Source: Granulosicoccus sp963833195
Lineage (GTDB): Bacteria > Pseudomonadota > Gammaproteobacteria > Granulosicoccales > Granulosicoccaceae
Reading direction: 5' to 3'
Assembly: GCA_963833195.1 (NCBI GenBank)
Contig: CAWHXF010000027.1
Span: 620,001-684,000 of the forward strand
DNA: 64,000 nucleotides
Made by a program: the position numbers and the translations under genes
Part shown: one piece after another, positions 1 through 8,374 of the stretch
Numbering within the stretch: the stretch's first letter is position 1
How the letters are laid out: each line of letters begins with the position of its first letter
The notes under the pieces: generated by a model
Seen by the model: only the letters and a program-made list of their open reading frames with translations
The model's database searches: none
What the model was told of the DNA's origin: nothing

Positions 1-70
1 CAGATGCACGAGGCAGCTGTGGCGGCACGCACACACCCGACCAGGATCGGGACGCGAAACGACAACGCGC

Positions 71-110
71 GGGCGACGGATCGGGAGACCGGTCCCTCGA
101 TCCGTCGCCC
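71..110 (-). terminator. Stem-loop terminator after the lipoprotein gene
   Basis: Positions 71-83 (GGGCGACGGATCG) pair perfectly with 98-110, and the loop contains a further GACCGGTC palindrome. It lies 17 bp past the stop codon of the minus-strand lipoprotein gene. On the minus strand the stem is followed by a stretch with a few Ts rather than a clean T-run, so it is a probable but not classical intrinsic terminator. Confidence 0.65.
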
Positions 111-126
111 GCGTGGAGCGAGTCTT

Positions 127-1350
127 CTAGCTGTCGTCGCCGCCGTCGCCCCCGTCCGTCGCCACGGCCGGCGCGAGCTGGATGGACTCGGGCTTGACGA
201 ACGGCAGCATGACGTCGGGCGCGACGTCGCCGGACAGGCTCGCCGCGTCCTCGAACACGAGCAGCAGATCGTTGGTCTTCTCCGCGACGATCGCCGCGCC
301 GTCGAGCAGCACGACGTCTACCGGGTTGCCGAGCATCGTGGCCGGACCGCCGATGGGATCCACGTCCACCGGACCGTCGAGCGTGCCCTCGGAGTCGTCG
401 AACACGAACAGCAGACCGTCGGCGTTCGGGCCCGCGGTCGTCGCGCCGACGTCCGAGACGAGCACGCTGCCGTCCTCGACGAAGACGCCGTGGAAGTTGG
501 CCGATCCGCTCGTCGGCGTGACGAGCCGATCGACCTCCGTGCCGCCGCCCGCGGTCGTGGAGAAGTCGTCGAGGATCGCGAGGCTGCCGTCGACCAGCGC
601 CGCGTACAGGCGGGTGTTGTCCGCGTCCCAGAACGTGTCCCAGCACGAGGCGGGCAGGTCGACCGCGGCCACCGGAGCGGCGTTCGGATCGGTCGAGGCG
701 GGCGAGTACAGCTTCAGGTCGTCGGCGCCGGTGTTGTCGTCACCGGCGGCGGTCACGTCGCACGAGGCCAGCAGGTCCTCGCCGGTGACGTACTCCAGGC
801 CCTTGCCGGGTCCTGCGCCGATCTGCGTCACGCCGCCATCGGCGCCGACGATGAACAGTCCGGTGCGGTTCGCCGCGTCGCCGTTCTGATAGAGAGTGCC
901 GTCGGGACCGTAGGCGATGCCCTCGTTGGCCGTGTCCTGCAGGAGCGCCGCGAGGGTGCCCAGCTCGGGGCCGCGGATCTCGATCTCGCCGCCGTCATCG
1001 TCGCCGGTGTTCCTGGCCACGGCGAAGCTGCCGGCCGGGGAGCCGTTCGCGCCGGGCTCCGTGCCGCCGTCCTCGCCGCCACCGTCACCGCCGCCGTCTC
1101 CGGCGCCCCCGTCCGCCCCGCCGTCCGCTCCGCCGTCAGCCGCGCCGTCTCCGCCATCCGTCAGGCCGCCGTCCGTCAGGCCGCCGTCTTCGATGCCGGC
1201 GTCCTCGCCGCCGTCGACCATGTCGTCGTCATCGTCGTCGCTCGAGCAGGCGCCGAGGGCTAGGACCGTCAGCGCGACCGCGACGGCGCGGGCGGCGGGT
1301 CGTCGCGCGAAGCGCGCGGCTCGGTATGAGGTCGTGGGTCGTGCTTGCAT
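127..1350 (-). CDS. Secreted lipoprotein, SMP-30/NHL-like beta-propeller
   Basis: 407 aa. An ATG at 1350 is preceded by GGAG at a good distance. The upstream extension of the open frame is Arg/His-rich and unlikely to be coding. The N-terminus has an Arg-rich n-region, a hydrophobic core and a lipobox (ALGAC at about residues 30-34), so it should be a lipid-anchored envelope protein. An Asp run and then Asp-Gly-Gly repeats form a linker of about 50 residues after the lipidated Cys. The rest has repeated blade-like segments (GLFIVGADGGVTQIG, LYAALVDGSLAIL, GLLFVFDDSEG) typical of gluconolactonase/NHL-type propellers. No catalytic residue was pinned down. A hairpin terminator follows. The function is unknown; sugar-lactone hydrolysis or ligand binding are both possible. 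Confidence 0.75.
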   Translation of the reverse strand: MQARPTTSYRAARFARRPAARAVAVALTVLALGACSSDDDDDDMVDGGEDAGIEDGGLTDGGLTDGGDGAADGGADGGADGGAGDGGGDGGGEDGGTEPGANGSPAGSFAVARNTGDDDGGEIEIRGPELGTLAALLQDTANEGIAYGPDGTLYQNGDAANRTGLFIVGADGGVTQIGAGPGKGLEYVTGEDLLASCDVTAAGDDNTGADDLKLYSPASTDPNAAPVAAVDLPASCWDTFWDADNTRLYAALVDGSLAILDDFSTTAGGGTEVDRLVTPTSGSANFHGVFVEDGSVLVSDVGATTAGPNADGLLFVFDDSEGTLDGPVDVDPIGGPATMLGNPVDVVLLDGAAIVAEKTNDLLLVFEDAASLSGDVAPDVMLPFVKPESIQLAPAVATDGGDGGDDS

Positions 1351-1743
1351 TCGATGTCTCCGATCGGTGTGCGGATGGTGAAACGGGCGGACTCGGTGTC
1401 CGCGCGTCGAAACGCGTCGACGGTCTGCGCGGATGCAGGCGGCGGCGAAACTGGTAAAGGTTGCAGCCGACGATTCACCGACGCTCGCGTTCGTTCCGAG
1501 GTACATCCGTTCCCGATCCATCGCTGCACGCACCGTCCGCTCGCGCCGATGGACGGACTCGCCAGGGCGCCGGACGACCCCGGCACGGGCGTGCGCTTCG
1601 ACATCGCGGCATCGGAGCGCGCCTGCGGACAGGTGCGGTCGCCAAGCGCGATTGTTCACGTTCGGTTGCGTGGCGAGCGCGAGGGCCACGTCTACCCTCG
1701 AGGGTTCCGTCCACGTCGGATGTCTTCTCCCCCCAGGTCACGC
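1351..1743. other. Divergent intergenic region, nothing recognised
   Basis: This 393-bp gap lies between the lipoprotein start and the decayed exported protein. Open frames here are Arg-rich and look like GC-driven noise. No promoter, repeat or RNA gene was recognised. Confidence 0.4.
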
Positions 1744-2430
1744 ATGAGTCACGAACCGGAACGCTCGCCACCGGTCACGCGCGCACGGCTGCGCGGTGCG
1801 GTGCTGGTGGCGGCGCTGGCCAGCCCTGTCGCCGGTGCCGCGGGGCTCCCGAACGCGTGCGAGCTCGCACCCCCGACGCCGCGTCCGGCGGCACCGTGCA
1901 AGCTTTGCCGGCTACCGCCACCGCCACCCCGGCCGCCGCTCTCAGCGACGCGGCCGAGGTCGAGGCAGTGGAGCGACAGCACCGAGGCGCGCACGCAGGG
2001 GTTCGCGCGGCCCGTCCTCGCCGCCGTGTCGCGGGCGCTCGGCGCGCTGTTGCGCTACGCCGCGAAGCTCGGCCGGCATGGAGCCCTGCACGGCGTCGGG
2101 GCACGCCATGGCCGCCGTGCCGAACGCGGTGACCGACCTGTTCCGCCCGAGCTCGGCATGACCGTCGTCAACGAGTCCGGGCGTCCCGTCGTCGTGGTGT
2201 CGGCCGCGCGCCCTGGACGGGCTGTGGCGCGCGGGCCGCACGCCGCGCTCGGTGCGCGTGTCGCTCGACGGCGCGTTCGCCGCCGCTGCAGGTGTTCGTG
2301 CTGGACGCCGATGGCGGGACAGGTCGAGCAGCTGCTGACCGTGGAGCTGCCCGCCGACCCCGCGGGCGCGGGCGCCGCCGTCATCCGCGACGCGCCGGAC
2401 GGCGGGCTGCTGGTCGTGCAGGCCGGGTAG
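1744..2430 (+). pseudogene. Decayed hypothetical exported protein, many frameshifts
   Basis: Protein-like segments alternate between the three plus frames. A signal-peptide-like start (ATG 1744, LRGAVLVAALASPVAGA) is followed by an Ala-rich stretch near 1868-1985, then GPVLAAVSRALGALLRYAAK-like sequence near 1990-2085, then CTASGHAMAAVPNAVTDLF near 2090-2155. After that come MTVVNESGRPVVVV at 2158, LDGLWRAGRTPRSVRVSLDG near 2210-2275, and a C-terminus ending at 2430 (QLLTVELPADPAGAG). Reading through needs at least five frame changes. No family was recognised. It may be a true pseudogene or an error-rich stretch. Confidence 0.5.
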
Positions 2431-2537
2431 CCGCCGTCGACGCCGCGAGCCCGCGACGAGGCGCGTCGGGGATGGATGCGAACCGCCGCCGAGCGCGCGG
2501 CTCGATGGCCCGAGCGGCTCCGGGTGCGCGAAGCGGC

Positions 2538-2564
2538 AGGGACCGATCCGCGACGATCGGCCCT
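2538..2564 (-). terminator. Probable terminator of the PhoX-like gene
   Basis: AGGG (2538-2541) and CCGATC (2543-2548) pair with GATCGG (2555-2560) and CCCT (2561-2564). There is one bulged A and a six-base loop. It sits about 60 bp beyond the stop codon of the minus-strand phosphatase gene. There is no T-run. Confidence 0.45.
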
Positions 2565-2625
2565 GACCCGAGCTCGCAGCGGGCGTCGCGTATCTCCGTC
2601 GCCGCGGTTCAACCGACCGCGAACG

Positions 2626-3843
2626 CTACGAGGTCGTAGGACCGAAGGGCCCGCTGACCTCGTAGGTGATGCCCGGCCCTTCGTCGCTGCCGAACGGGTT
2701 GCCGCGCTGGGAGCTGAAGTACAGTCGGCTGCCGTCGGGACTGAACGCGGGGCCCGCGATCTCGGAATCCGGCTGTCCCGGAATCTGCAGCAACGGCGCG
2801 ATGGTCCCGTCAGCGCCGACCACGACGATCTGCATGTCGCCGCCGTCCTCGGCCACCAGCACGTCGCCGCCGCTCGAGACGGTCACGTTGTCGACCCCCG
2901 AGAGGATGGGCTCGGCACTCGTGCCTCGGTCGTAGATCACCTGCAGCGTCTGCGTCGCGATGTCCAGGCGCCAGACCTGATCCGTCCCCTTCGTCGTGAA
3001 GTAGACGCCCCCGTCGGCATGAAAGCAGCCCTCGCCGCCGTCGAAGCGTGCGGCGGCGTCCACCTGCCGGCGGGTCGGGCGTTCGTGGAACCGAGGTCGT
3101 GGGTCCGGCACCTGCGCCCAGGACAGCGTGCTCGACTGCGCATCGAGCACCGCGACCTGCAGCGTCCCGACGTCGAGATCGGGCCACCCGTCGGCGCGGA
3201 AGCGATCCGGCACGAAGCGGTAGAGGCAGCCGTCGGGCTCGTCCTCGGTGAGGTAGACCTGACCGCTCGCGGGCGTCCACGGCGGCGGCCTCGTGCTTGA
3301 AGTGTCCGAGCGCGTCGCGGCGCACCGGTCGGCGCCGCGAGACGTCGCATTCGTAGACCTTGCCGAAGGCGATCTCCTCGCACGACAGCCAGGTGCCCCA
3401 CGGAGTCGCTCCACCGGCGCAGTTCTGGTCATCGTCCCGGACAGCACGGTGTAGGCGTCGACGATGCTGCCGTCGGCGGCGAAGCGCAGCGCTCCGGCGC
3501 CACCGTCCAGGAAGCCCGGGGACTCGCTGTTCGACACGTAGATCCAGCCGCCATCGCTCGTCGGAAAGGTGGCGCCGCCGTCGGGGAAGATGTGCCAGCG
3601 ATGCCTCAGCCAGCGGTTCGGTCCGGTGCGCACCGGAAAGCCGCTCCACGCGACGACGCGCGAGCGAAAGCCCGCCGGCAAGCGAACGCCGTTGCCGTCC
3701 GGAGGCAGCAGCGGGCCGAGCGTCGTGAGCGGGGCGGCGCGCACGGGCGCGCTCATCGAGAGCAGGCTCGGGCCGGTGGCCATGACCGAGAGGCCGAGAC
3801 CGGCCATGCGCAGCACGCCGCGGCGTGCGGGATCGTGATTCAA
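2626..3843 (-). CDS. PhoX-like (DUF839) phosphatase, two compensating frameshifts
   Basis: 405 aa as an open frame. The start MNHDPARRGVLRMAG carries a twin-Arg pair and a hydrophobic h-region, so Tat export to the periplasm is likely. The body matches the DUF839/PhoX propeller family (WLRHRWHIFPDGGATFPT, GVDNVTVSSGGDVLVAEDGG, GPAFSPDGSRLYFSSQRGN). Between about 3433 and 3282 the best protein is in another minus frame, where it reads NCAGGATPWGTWLSCEE, the family hallmark. The main frame there is Arg/Ser-rich nonsense. One deletion near 3433 and one insertion near 3282 restore a continuous protein. PhoX enzymes are Ca/Fe phosphomonoesterases. This version is shorter than classical PhoX, so the substrate is open. 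Its company (ppk2, phn, phoD) suggests phosphorus scavenging. Confidence 0.75.
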   Translation of the reverse strand: MNHDPARRGVLRMAGLGLSVMATGPSLLSMSAPVRAAPLTTLGPLLPPDGNGVRLPAGFRSRVVAWSGFPVRTGPNRWLRHRWHIFPDGGATFPTSDGGWIYVSNSESPGFLDGGAGALRFAADGSIVDAYTVLSGTMTRTAPVERLRGAPGCRARRSPSARSTNATSRGADRCAATRSDTSSTRPPPWTPASGQVYLTEDEPDGCLYRFVPDRFRADGWPDLDVGTLQVAVLDAQSSTLSWAQVPDPRPRFHERPTRRQVDAAARFDGGEGCFHADGGVYFTTKGTDQVWRLDIATQTLQVIYDRGTSAEPILSGVDNVTVSSGGDVLVAEDGGDMQIVVVGADGTIAPLLQIPGQPDSEIAGPAFSPDGSRLYFSSQRGNPFGSDEGPGITYEVSGPFGPTTS

Positions 3844-3998
3844 GGAAGACCTCGACGGGAAAGCGGTGTCGTCGGTGCACGCTAGCGGCTCGCCGTGAAG
3901 CCCGTGTGAAGGTGCGCCGGCTTCGCGCCGGAGCGATCGGTCACGGCTCCTCTCGACTCGATGACGTCGCGTTCAGGAGCACGCCGTCCGCGACGCCG

Positions 3999-4907
3999 TC
4001 AGTAGCGGCTCGGCACGAAGAGCTCCGGGGGCAGCACCTCGCGCTCGTAGTCGGCGTTGAACCGTCGCTCCGGCAGCACGACCTCCTCGTGCGGCACCTC
4101 CTCGTACGGCACGCGCTCGAGCAGGTGGTGGATGCAGTTCAGCCGCGCGCGACGCTTGTCGTTGCCGGGCACGACGAACCAGGGCGCCTCGTCGATGTTG
4201 GTGCGCGCGAACATCTCCTCCTTGGCCGCGGTGTAGCGCTCCCAGCGCACGCGCGACTCGAGATCCATCGGGGAGAGCTTCCACTGCTTCAGCGGATCGT
4301 GAATGCGCGTCAGGAACCTGAGCTGCTGCTCCTCGTCGGTGATCGAGAACCAGTACTTGGTCAGCCGGATGCCCGAGCGCACCAGCATCCGTTCGAACTC
4401 CGGCACGTCCTGGAAGAACTGCTCGACCTGGGCGTCGTCGGCGAAGCCCATCACCCGCTCGACGCCGGCGCGGTTGTACCAGGAGCGGTCGAACAGCACG
4501 ATCTCGCCCTTGCCGGGCAGGTGCGGGACGTAGCGCTGGAAGTACCACTGCGAGCGCTCGCGCTCGGTGGGTGCCGGCAGCGCGACCGTGCGCACCACGC
4601 GCGGATTCAGCCGCTGCACGATGCGCTTGATCGAGCCGCCCTTGCCGGCCGAGTCCCGTCCCTCGAACACCACGACGATCTTCTCGCCCGCGTGCACGAC
4701 CCAGTCCTGCAGCTTGATGAGCTCGGCCTGGAGCTTGAGCAAGGATTTCAGGTACGTCCGCCGGTCGAGCGTCGTCGGGTGCAGACGCTGATAGAGGGCC
4801 TGCACCTTCTCCGAGCGCATCCAGTCCTCGAGCTCGGTCTCGTCGTTCTCGTCGAGCTCGCTTTGCAGCTCGGCCTCGAGCCACTCCTCCAGGTCGTCGC
4901 CGCTCAT
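3999..4907 (-). CDS. ppk2: Polyphosphate kinase 2 family protein
   Basis: 302 aa, cytoplasmic. It shows the PPK2 Walker A (GRDSAGKGGS, residues 83-92), the lid region (PTERERSQWYFQRYVPHLP) and Walker B (DRSWYNRAGVE, about 140-150), and has the usual length for a one-domain PPK2. The enzyme moves phosphate between polyphosphate and nucleotides; the class (GDP, ADP or AMP as acceptor) cannot be fixed here. The N-terminal 70 residues are acidic and helical, as in class 1 enzymes. The start is the ATG at 4907, followed at once by an acidic MSGDDLEEWLEAEL. It stands alone on the minus strand between the PhoX-like gene and a TetR remnant. It extends the phosphorus theme of this end of the window. 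Confidence 0.93.
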   Translation of the reverse strand: MSGDDLEEWLEAELQSELDENDETELEDWMRSEKVQALYQRLHPTTLDRRTYLKSLLKLQAELIKLQDWVVHAGEKIVVVFEGRDSAGKGGSIKRIVQRLNPRVVRTVALPAPTERERSQWYFQRYVPHLPGKGEIVLFDRSWYNRAGVERVMGFADDAQVEQFFQDVPEFERMLVRSGIRLTKYWFSITDEEQQLRFLTRIHDPLKQWKLSPMDLESRVRWERYTAAKEEMFARTNIDEAPWFVVPGNDKRRARLNCIHHLLERVPYEEVPHEEVVLPERRFNADYEREVLPPELFVPSRY

Positions 4908-5032
4908 CGAATGGTGTTCTCCCGTTGTCGTTCCCGTCGGGGCCGGCCGCCCAGGCTGCCGGGTGGGGGGTCAGGATATCGTGCGAATCGAGCTCGGGGT
5001 ACCGGCGCGGCGCGGTGCGATACCGGCTTCGT

Positions 5033-5239
5033 TCAATCCCGGCCGCGGTTGCGCAGCGCGCGTTCCACGCGCTCCATCGCGTGCGCGCCGACACCGTCGA
5101 GGATCGCGTCCGGTATCTCGAGCGTGGCGCCCGCGTCGGATTCCAGGATGCTCGCGAGACCGTGCACGGTGGACCAGACGAACAGCGCATCGAGCTCGAT
5201 CTCGCGGCGCGCGGGCGCGCTCCGCGCGTTGCCGTGCAG
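5033..5239 (-). pseudogene. C-terminal remnant of a TetR-family regulator
   Basis: About 68 codons to the TGA at 5033-5035 read as a TetR C-terminal (WHG-type) ligand domain: REIELDALFVWSTVHGLASI, then an acidic helix and AMERVERALRNRGRD. No HTH half lies upstream, where higA begins at 5307. This is therefore a 3' gene fragment, not an intact repressor. Confidence 0.6.
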
Positions 5240-5306
5240 ACGCGCGACCGCGCCAGCATCAGCGTTGCCGGTGTGAGCGAGGCAGCCGACGCGACAGCGC
5301 GAGCTC

Positions 5307-5627
5307 CTACGCCACGCGCATTCTCGACCAGTCGCTGCCGGCGGACTCGTCCCGCGCGCGCTCGAGCTCCCAGTTCGCCTGCAGGTTCATCCAGAACTCG
5401 GCAGTGGTGCCGAACGCTGCGGCCAAGCGCAGCGCCGTGTCACCCGTCACGCCACGACGGCCGGCGACGATCTCGCTGACCCGGTTGCCCGGCACCTCGA
5501 TCCGCTCGGCCAGTGCGGCGGCCGACAGCGACATCGGGCGCAGGAACTCCTCCTCGAGCACTTCGCCCGGATGCACGGGCGAGAGACGCTCGGTGGTAGT
5601 CGCGGATCTCGACGTCATGCGGGCCAT
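5307..5627 (-). CDS. higA: HigA-family antitoxin (XRE helix-turn-helix)
   Basis: 106 aa. The core SPVHPGEVLEEEFLRPMSLS and the HTH (ALAERIEVPGNRVSEIVAGRRGV), then TALRLAAAFGTTAEFWMNLQANWELE, match the HigA/VapI antitoxin family closely. The homology begins near TTTERLSPVHPGE, so the first 10 residues may be extra; the ATG at 5618 is an alternative. It overlaps the higB reading frame just upstream, the usual higB-higA order. It should neutralise HigB and repress its own operon. Because higB is frameshifted and lacks its first part, this antitoxin may now be an orphan. Confidence 0.88.
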   Translation of the reverse strand: MARMTSRSATTTERLSPVHPGEVLEEEFLRPMSLSAAALAERIEVPGNRVSEIVAGRRGVTGDTALRLAAAFGTTAEFWMNLQANWELERARDESAGSDWSRMRVA

Positions 5628-5803
5628 CCTCCTTCCAGGAAAAACAGATGCGGAACTGGTCGTTGATACGGATTGAATGCTGACCTATCCGATCGCCCTT
5701 CAGCTTCTCCAGCCGATTGCTTGGCGGGCAGTCGCAGGTCGTCAAGCACGCTCGCCGCTTCGAGCATGACGAGCTTGCGCAACGCAACGCGTTCGATGTT
5801 CAC
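5440..5803 (-). pseudogene. higB: HigB-family toxin, frameshifted and N-terminally short
   Basis: The RelE/HigB fold is clear but split. The first part (NIERVALRKLVMLEAASVLDDLRLP) runs in one frame from a GTG at 5803. The second (NRLEKLKGDRIGQHSIRIND, then FRICFSWKEDGPHDVEIRDYH) is in another. Removing one base near 5728 joins them as LPPSNRLEKLKGDR, the expected family sequence. The family's first 20 or so residues are missing, because the GTG overlaps the stop of the GAPDH-ArsJ gene (GTGA, 5800-5803). Family members end at DYH (5593), while this frame runs on into higA. HigB toxins cleave mRNA at the ribosome. Confidence 0.7.
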
Positions 5804-8199
5804 GAACCTTCGGCCGCGCTCACGCGGCCCGCGCCCGAGAGGCGCGCCGGCCCGGTAGCCGGTTCGTCGTCGGCCGTCCTGGCGGCCGGTGCGCGCTCGA
5901 CGAGCCGTCCGGCGCACGCGCGGCTCGCCAGCGCCATCGCGGTCGCCGCGCCGAGGCAGCCCGCGACGCCGCCGAGCTGGTACGCGACGCCCGACAGCAA
6001 CGTGCCGATCAGTCGCCCGAGCGCGTTCGCCGAGTAGTAGACGCCGACGTCCATCGCCGTGCGATCGCGTTCCGCCAGCGCGATGATCAGGTACGAGTGC
6101 AGGGACGAGTTCAGCGCGAACACGACGCCGAAGGCCAGCAGCCCGGCGACCAGCGACGGTGCCAGCCACGCGGCTCCCGCACCGTGCGCACCGACGGCGT
6201 CCGGCCCGGTCGCACCCGCCACCCACGCGGCGAGCGCCAGCGCGCCGATGAGCACGGCCAGCGCGCCCGCCCATCGCCGCGCCTGGTCGAGCGCGTCCCG
6301 CACCGTGCGCCCGGAGGCACCGAGCAGGGCGGGTGCCGCGCCCTGCACGGCGCCGTAGCCGATGATCCACACGGCCATGAACGTGCCGACGAGCGCGAAC
6401 GCGCGAGCGTTCCCGGCCGCCGTGCCGTCCGAGATCACGGAATGGAAGTAGACCGGGATGCCGACGACGAACCACGCATCGCGCGCGCCGAACAGGAACA
6501 CGCGCGCCGCGGCGAGCCGGTTGACGGCCCGGGACGTCGAGAAGAGATCCCGTGCGCGGCTCTTCGGATCGCCGCGGCCGAGCCCGCCCGGCAGGAACAC
6601 GGTGACGGCGACGAACACGGCGGTCAGACCGGCGGCCAGCATCAGCACCGCGTCGCGAAAACCCGCGGCCGCCAGCAGCACGCCACCGAGCAGGAAGCCC
6701 GCGCCCTTGATCGCGTTCTTGGAGCCGGTCAGCAGCGCGACGATCCGGAACAGCGTCCCGTCGGGCGCGTCCTGCGGCGCGAGCCGCTTGACCGCGCTCT
6801 TCGCACCGGTCTTGGTCAGATCCTTCGCCACGCCCGCGACACCCTGCACCAGGGCGACGAACGCGACCGAGACGGCCACGCTCCAGCCGGTGTCGAGCTC
6901 GGCCAGGGCGAGCAGCGCGAGGACCTGCAATGCAAGTCCGGACACCAGCGTCGAGACGAGCCCGAAGCGGGTGCCGATCCACCCGGCCGCAAGGTTCGTG
7001 ACGACGCCCGCGAGCTCGTAGAGCAGGAACAGCCAGGCGAGCTGCAGCGCCGAGAAGCCGAGCGCGTGGAAGTGCAGCAGCACGAGCATGCGCAGCGCGC
7101 CGTCGGTCAGCATGAACGCCCAGTAGGCGGCCGTGACCGAGGCGAACCCCGCGCGGAGCGAGCTCATGCGGGCCTCGTCCCGGAGTCCCGCGACGTGGCG
7201 CACGACGTCGCCGAGCCGGCACGCGTAGCCCCACTCGTTGTCGTACCAGGCGTACACCTTGACCTGGGTACCGGCCACGACCATCGTCGACGGCGCGTCC
7301 ACGATCGCCGAGCGCGGATCGTTCACGTAGTCGGCCGACACGAGCGGCCGGGTCTCGTAGCCGAGGATGCCCGCGAGCGGACCGTTCGCGGCCGCCTCGA
7401 ACAGCTCGTTCACCTCGTCGACGCTGGTGTCGCGCTGCACTTCGAAGACGCAGTCGGTCAGCGACGCGTTCAGCAGCGGCACGCGCACCGCGTGCCCGTT
7501 CAGGCGGCCCGCGAGCTCGGGGTAGATCAGCGCGATGGCCGTCGCCGAGCCCGTCGTCGTCGGGATCAGGCTGTTGAGCGCCGAGCGCGCGCGGCGCGGG
7601 TCCTTCGCGGGTCGATCCACGATCGTCTGGGTGTTGGTCACGTCGTGGATCGTCGTGATCGAGCCGTGGCGGATGCCGATGCCCTCGTGGATCACCTTGA
7701 CGACGGGGGCCAGGCAGTTGGTCGTGCAGCTCGCGGCCGTCACGATCCGGTGCGCATCGGGATCGAACGTCCGGTGGTTGACGCCGTAGACGAGGTTCGC
7801 CGCGCCCGGCGACTTCACCGGCGCGGCCACCACGACGCGCGACGCGCCCGCGTCGAAGTAGGGCTGCAGGGCCTCGCTCGTGCGGTACGCGCCGGTGCAG
7901 TCCACGACCAGGTCGATGCCGAGCCCGGCCAGCGGCAGGTCGGCCGGGGAGCTCGCGACGGCGAGCGGCATCCGGTGCCCGTCGACGCGGACCCCGCCGT
8001 CGCCACCGTCGTCGTCGTGGACGATGTCCGCCGCCCAGCGCCCGTGCACCGAGTCGAACTCGAGCAGGTGGGCGTGCAGCGCGGCGTCGCCGACGGCGTC
8101 GCACAGCAGCGCGACGTGCTCGAGCGTGCCGCGCGCGGCGAGGTCGCGCAGCAGCAGCTTGCCGATGCGGCCGAGGCCGTTGATCGCGATGCGGGGCAT
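5800..8199 (-). CDS. arsJ: GAPDH-ArsJ fusion: arsenate detoxification by organoarsenical efflux
   Basis: 799 aa in one frame; ATG at 8199, since the 15 upstream residues are not GAPDH-like. Residues 1 to about 340 are a glyceraldehyde-3-phosphate dehydrogenase: Rossmann motif INGLGRIGK, catalytic ASCTTNC (Cys158), and C-terminal WYDNEWGYACRL. From Met345 the sequence is ArsJ, a 12-TM MFS permease (TAAYWAFMLTDGALRMLVLL, KDLTKTGAKSAVKRL, LLTGSKNAIKG). In the known pathway GAPDH makes 1-arseno-3-phosphoglycerate from G3P and arsenate, and ArsJ exports it. The two are usually neighbouring genes. The junction at 7164-7167 still contains ATGA, the start/stop overlap used elsewhere in this genome, so one indel could have created the fusion. 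No arsR or arsC is adjacent. Confidence 0.9.
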   Translation of the reverse strand: MPRIAINGLGRIGKLLLRDLAARGTLEHVALLCDAVGDAALHAHLLEFDSVHGRWAADIVHDDDGGDGGVRVDGHRMPLAVASSPADLPLAGLGIDLVVDCTGAYRTSEALQPYFDAGASRVVVAAPVKSPGAANLVYGVNHRTFDPDAHRIVTAASCTTNCLAPVVKVIHEGIGIRHGSITTIHDVTNTQTIVDRPAKDPRRARSALNSLIPTTTGSATAIALIYPELAGRLNGHAVRVPLLNASLTDCVFEVQRDTSVDEVNELFEAAANGPLAGILGYETRPLVSADYVNDPRSAIVDAPSTMVVAGTQVKVYAWYDNEWGYACRLGDVVRHVAGLRDEARMSSLRAGFASVTAAYWAFMLTDGALRMLVLLHFHALGFSALQLAWLFLLYELAGVVTNLAAGWIGTRFGLVSTLVSGLALQVLALLALAELDTGWSVAVSVAFVALVQGVAGVAKDLTKTGAKSAVKRLAPQDAPDGTLFRIVALLTGSKNAIKGAGFLLGGVLLAAAGFRDAVLMLAAGLTAVFVAVTVFLPGGLGRGDPKSRARDLFSTSRAVNRLAAARVFLFGARDAWFVVGIPVYFHSVISDGTAAGNARAFALVGTFMAVWIIGYGAVQGAAPALLGASGRTVRDALDQARRWAGALAVLIGALALAAWVAGATGPDAVGAHGAGAAWLAPSLVAGLLAFGVVFALNSSLHSYLIIALAERDRTAMDVGVYYSANALGRLIGTLLSGVAYQLGGVAGCLGAATAMALASRACAGRLVERAPAARTADDEPATGPARLSGAGRVSAAEGS

Positions 8200-8268
8200 G
8201 GGATCGGTCCGTGGTCGGAGCGGGCAGGGCGAGGACGGCGCCACGATACCGCTGCGGCACGTCGGGCG

Positions 8269-8288
8269 GATGACAAGGACGTGTCATC
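8269..8288. promoter_or_regulatory. Palindromic operator between arsJ and phnC
   Basis: GATGACA (8269-8275) and TGTCATC (8282-8288) form a perfect 7-bp inverted repeat with a 6-bp spacer. It sits in the divergent gap, 70 bp from the GAPDH-ArsJ start and 87 bp from phnC. The arms contain TGTCAT, the core of a Pho-box half-site, but inverted rather than in tandem. The binding protein is unknown. Confidence 0.5.
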
Positions 8289-8374
8289 GATTCGCAACGC
8301 CACCGACACGCGCCGGACACGCAGCGCGCCGACAGTGCGCACCCGAACCGCCGCCGACCCCGGGTCCCGAACGC

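Noticed and set aside
8269..8288. Classical Pho box before phnC
   Set aside because: Pho boxes are tandem CTGTCAT direct repeats with fixed spacing; this site is an inverted repeat, so it is listed only as an unknown operator.
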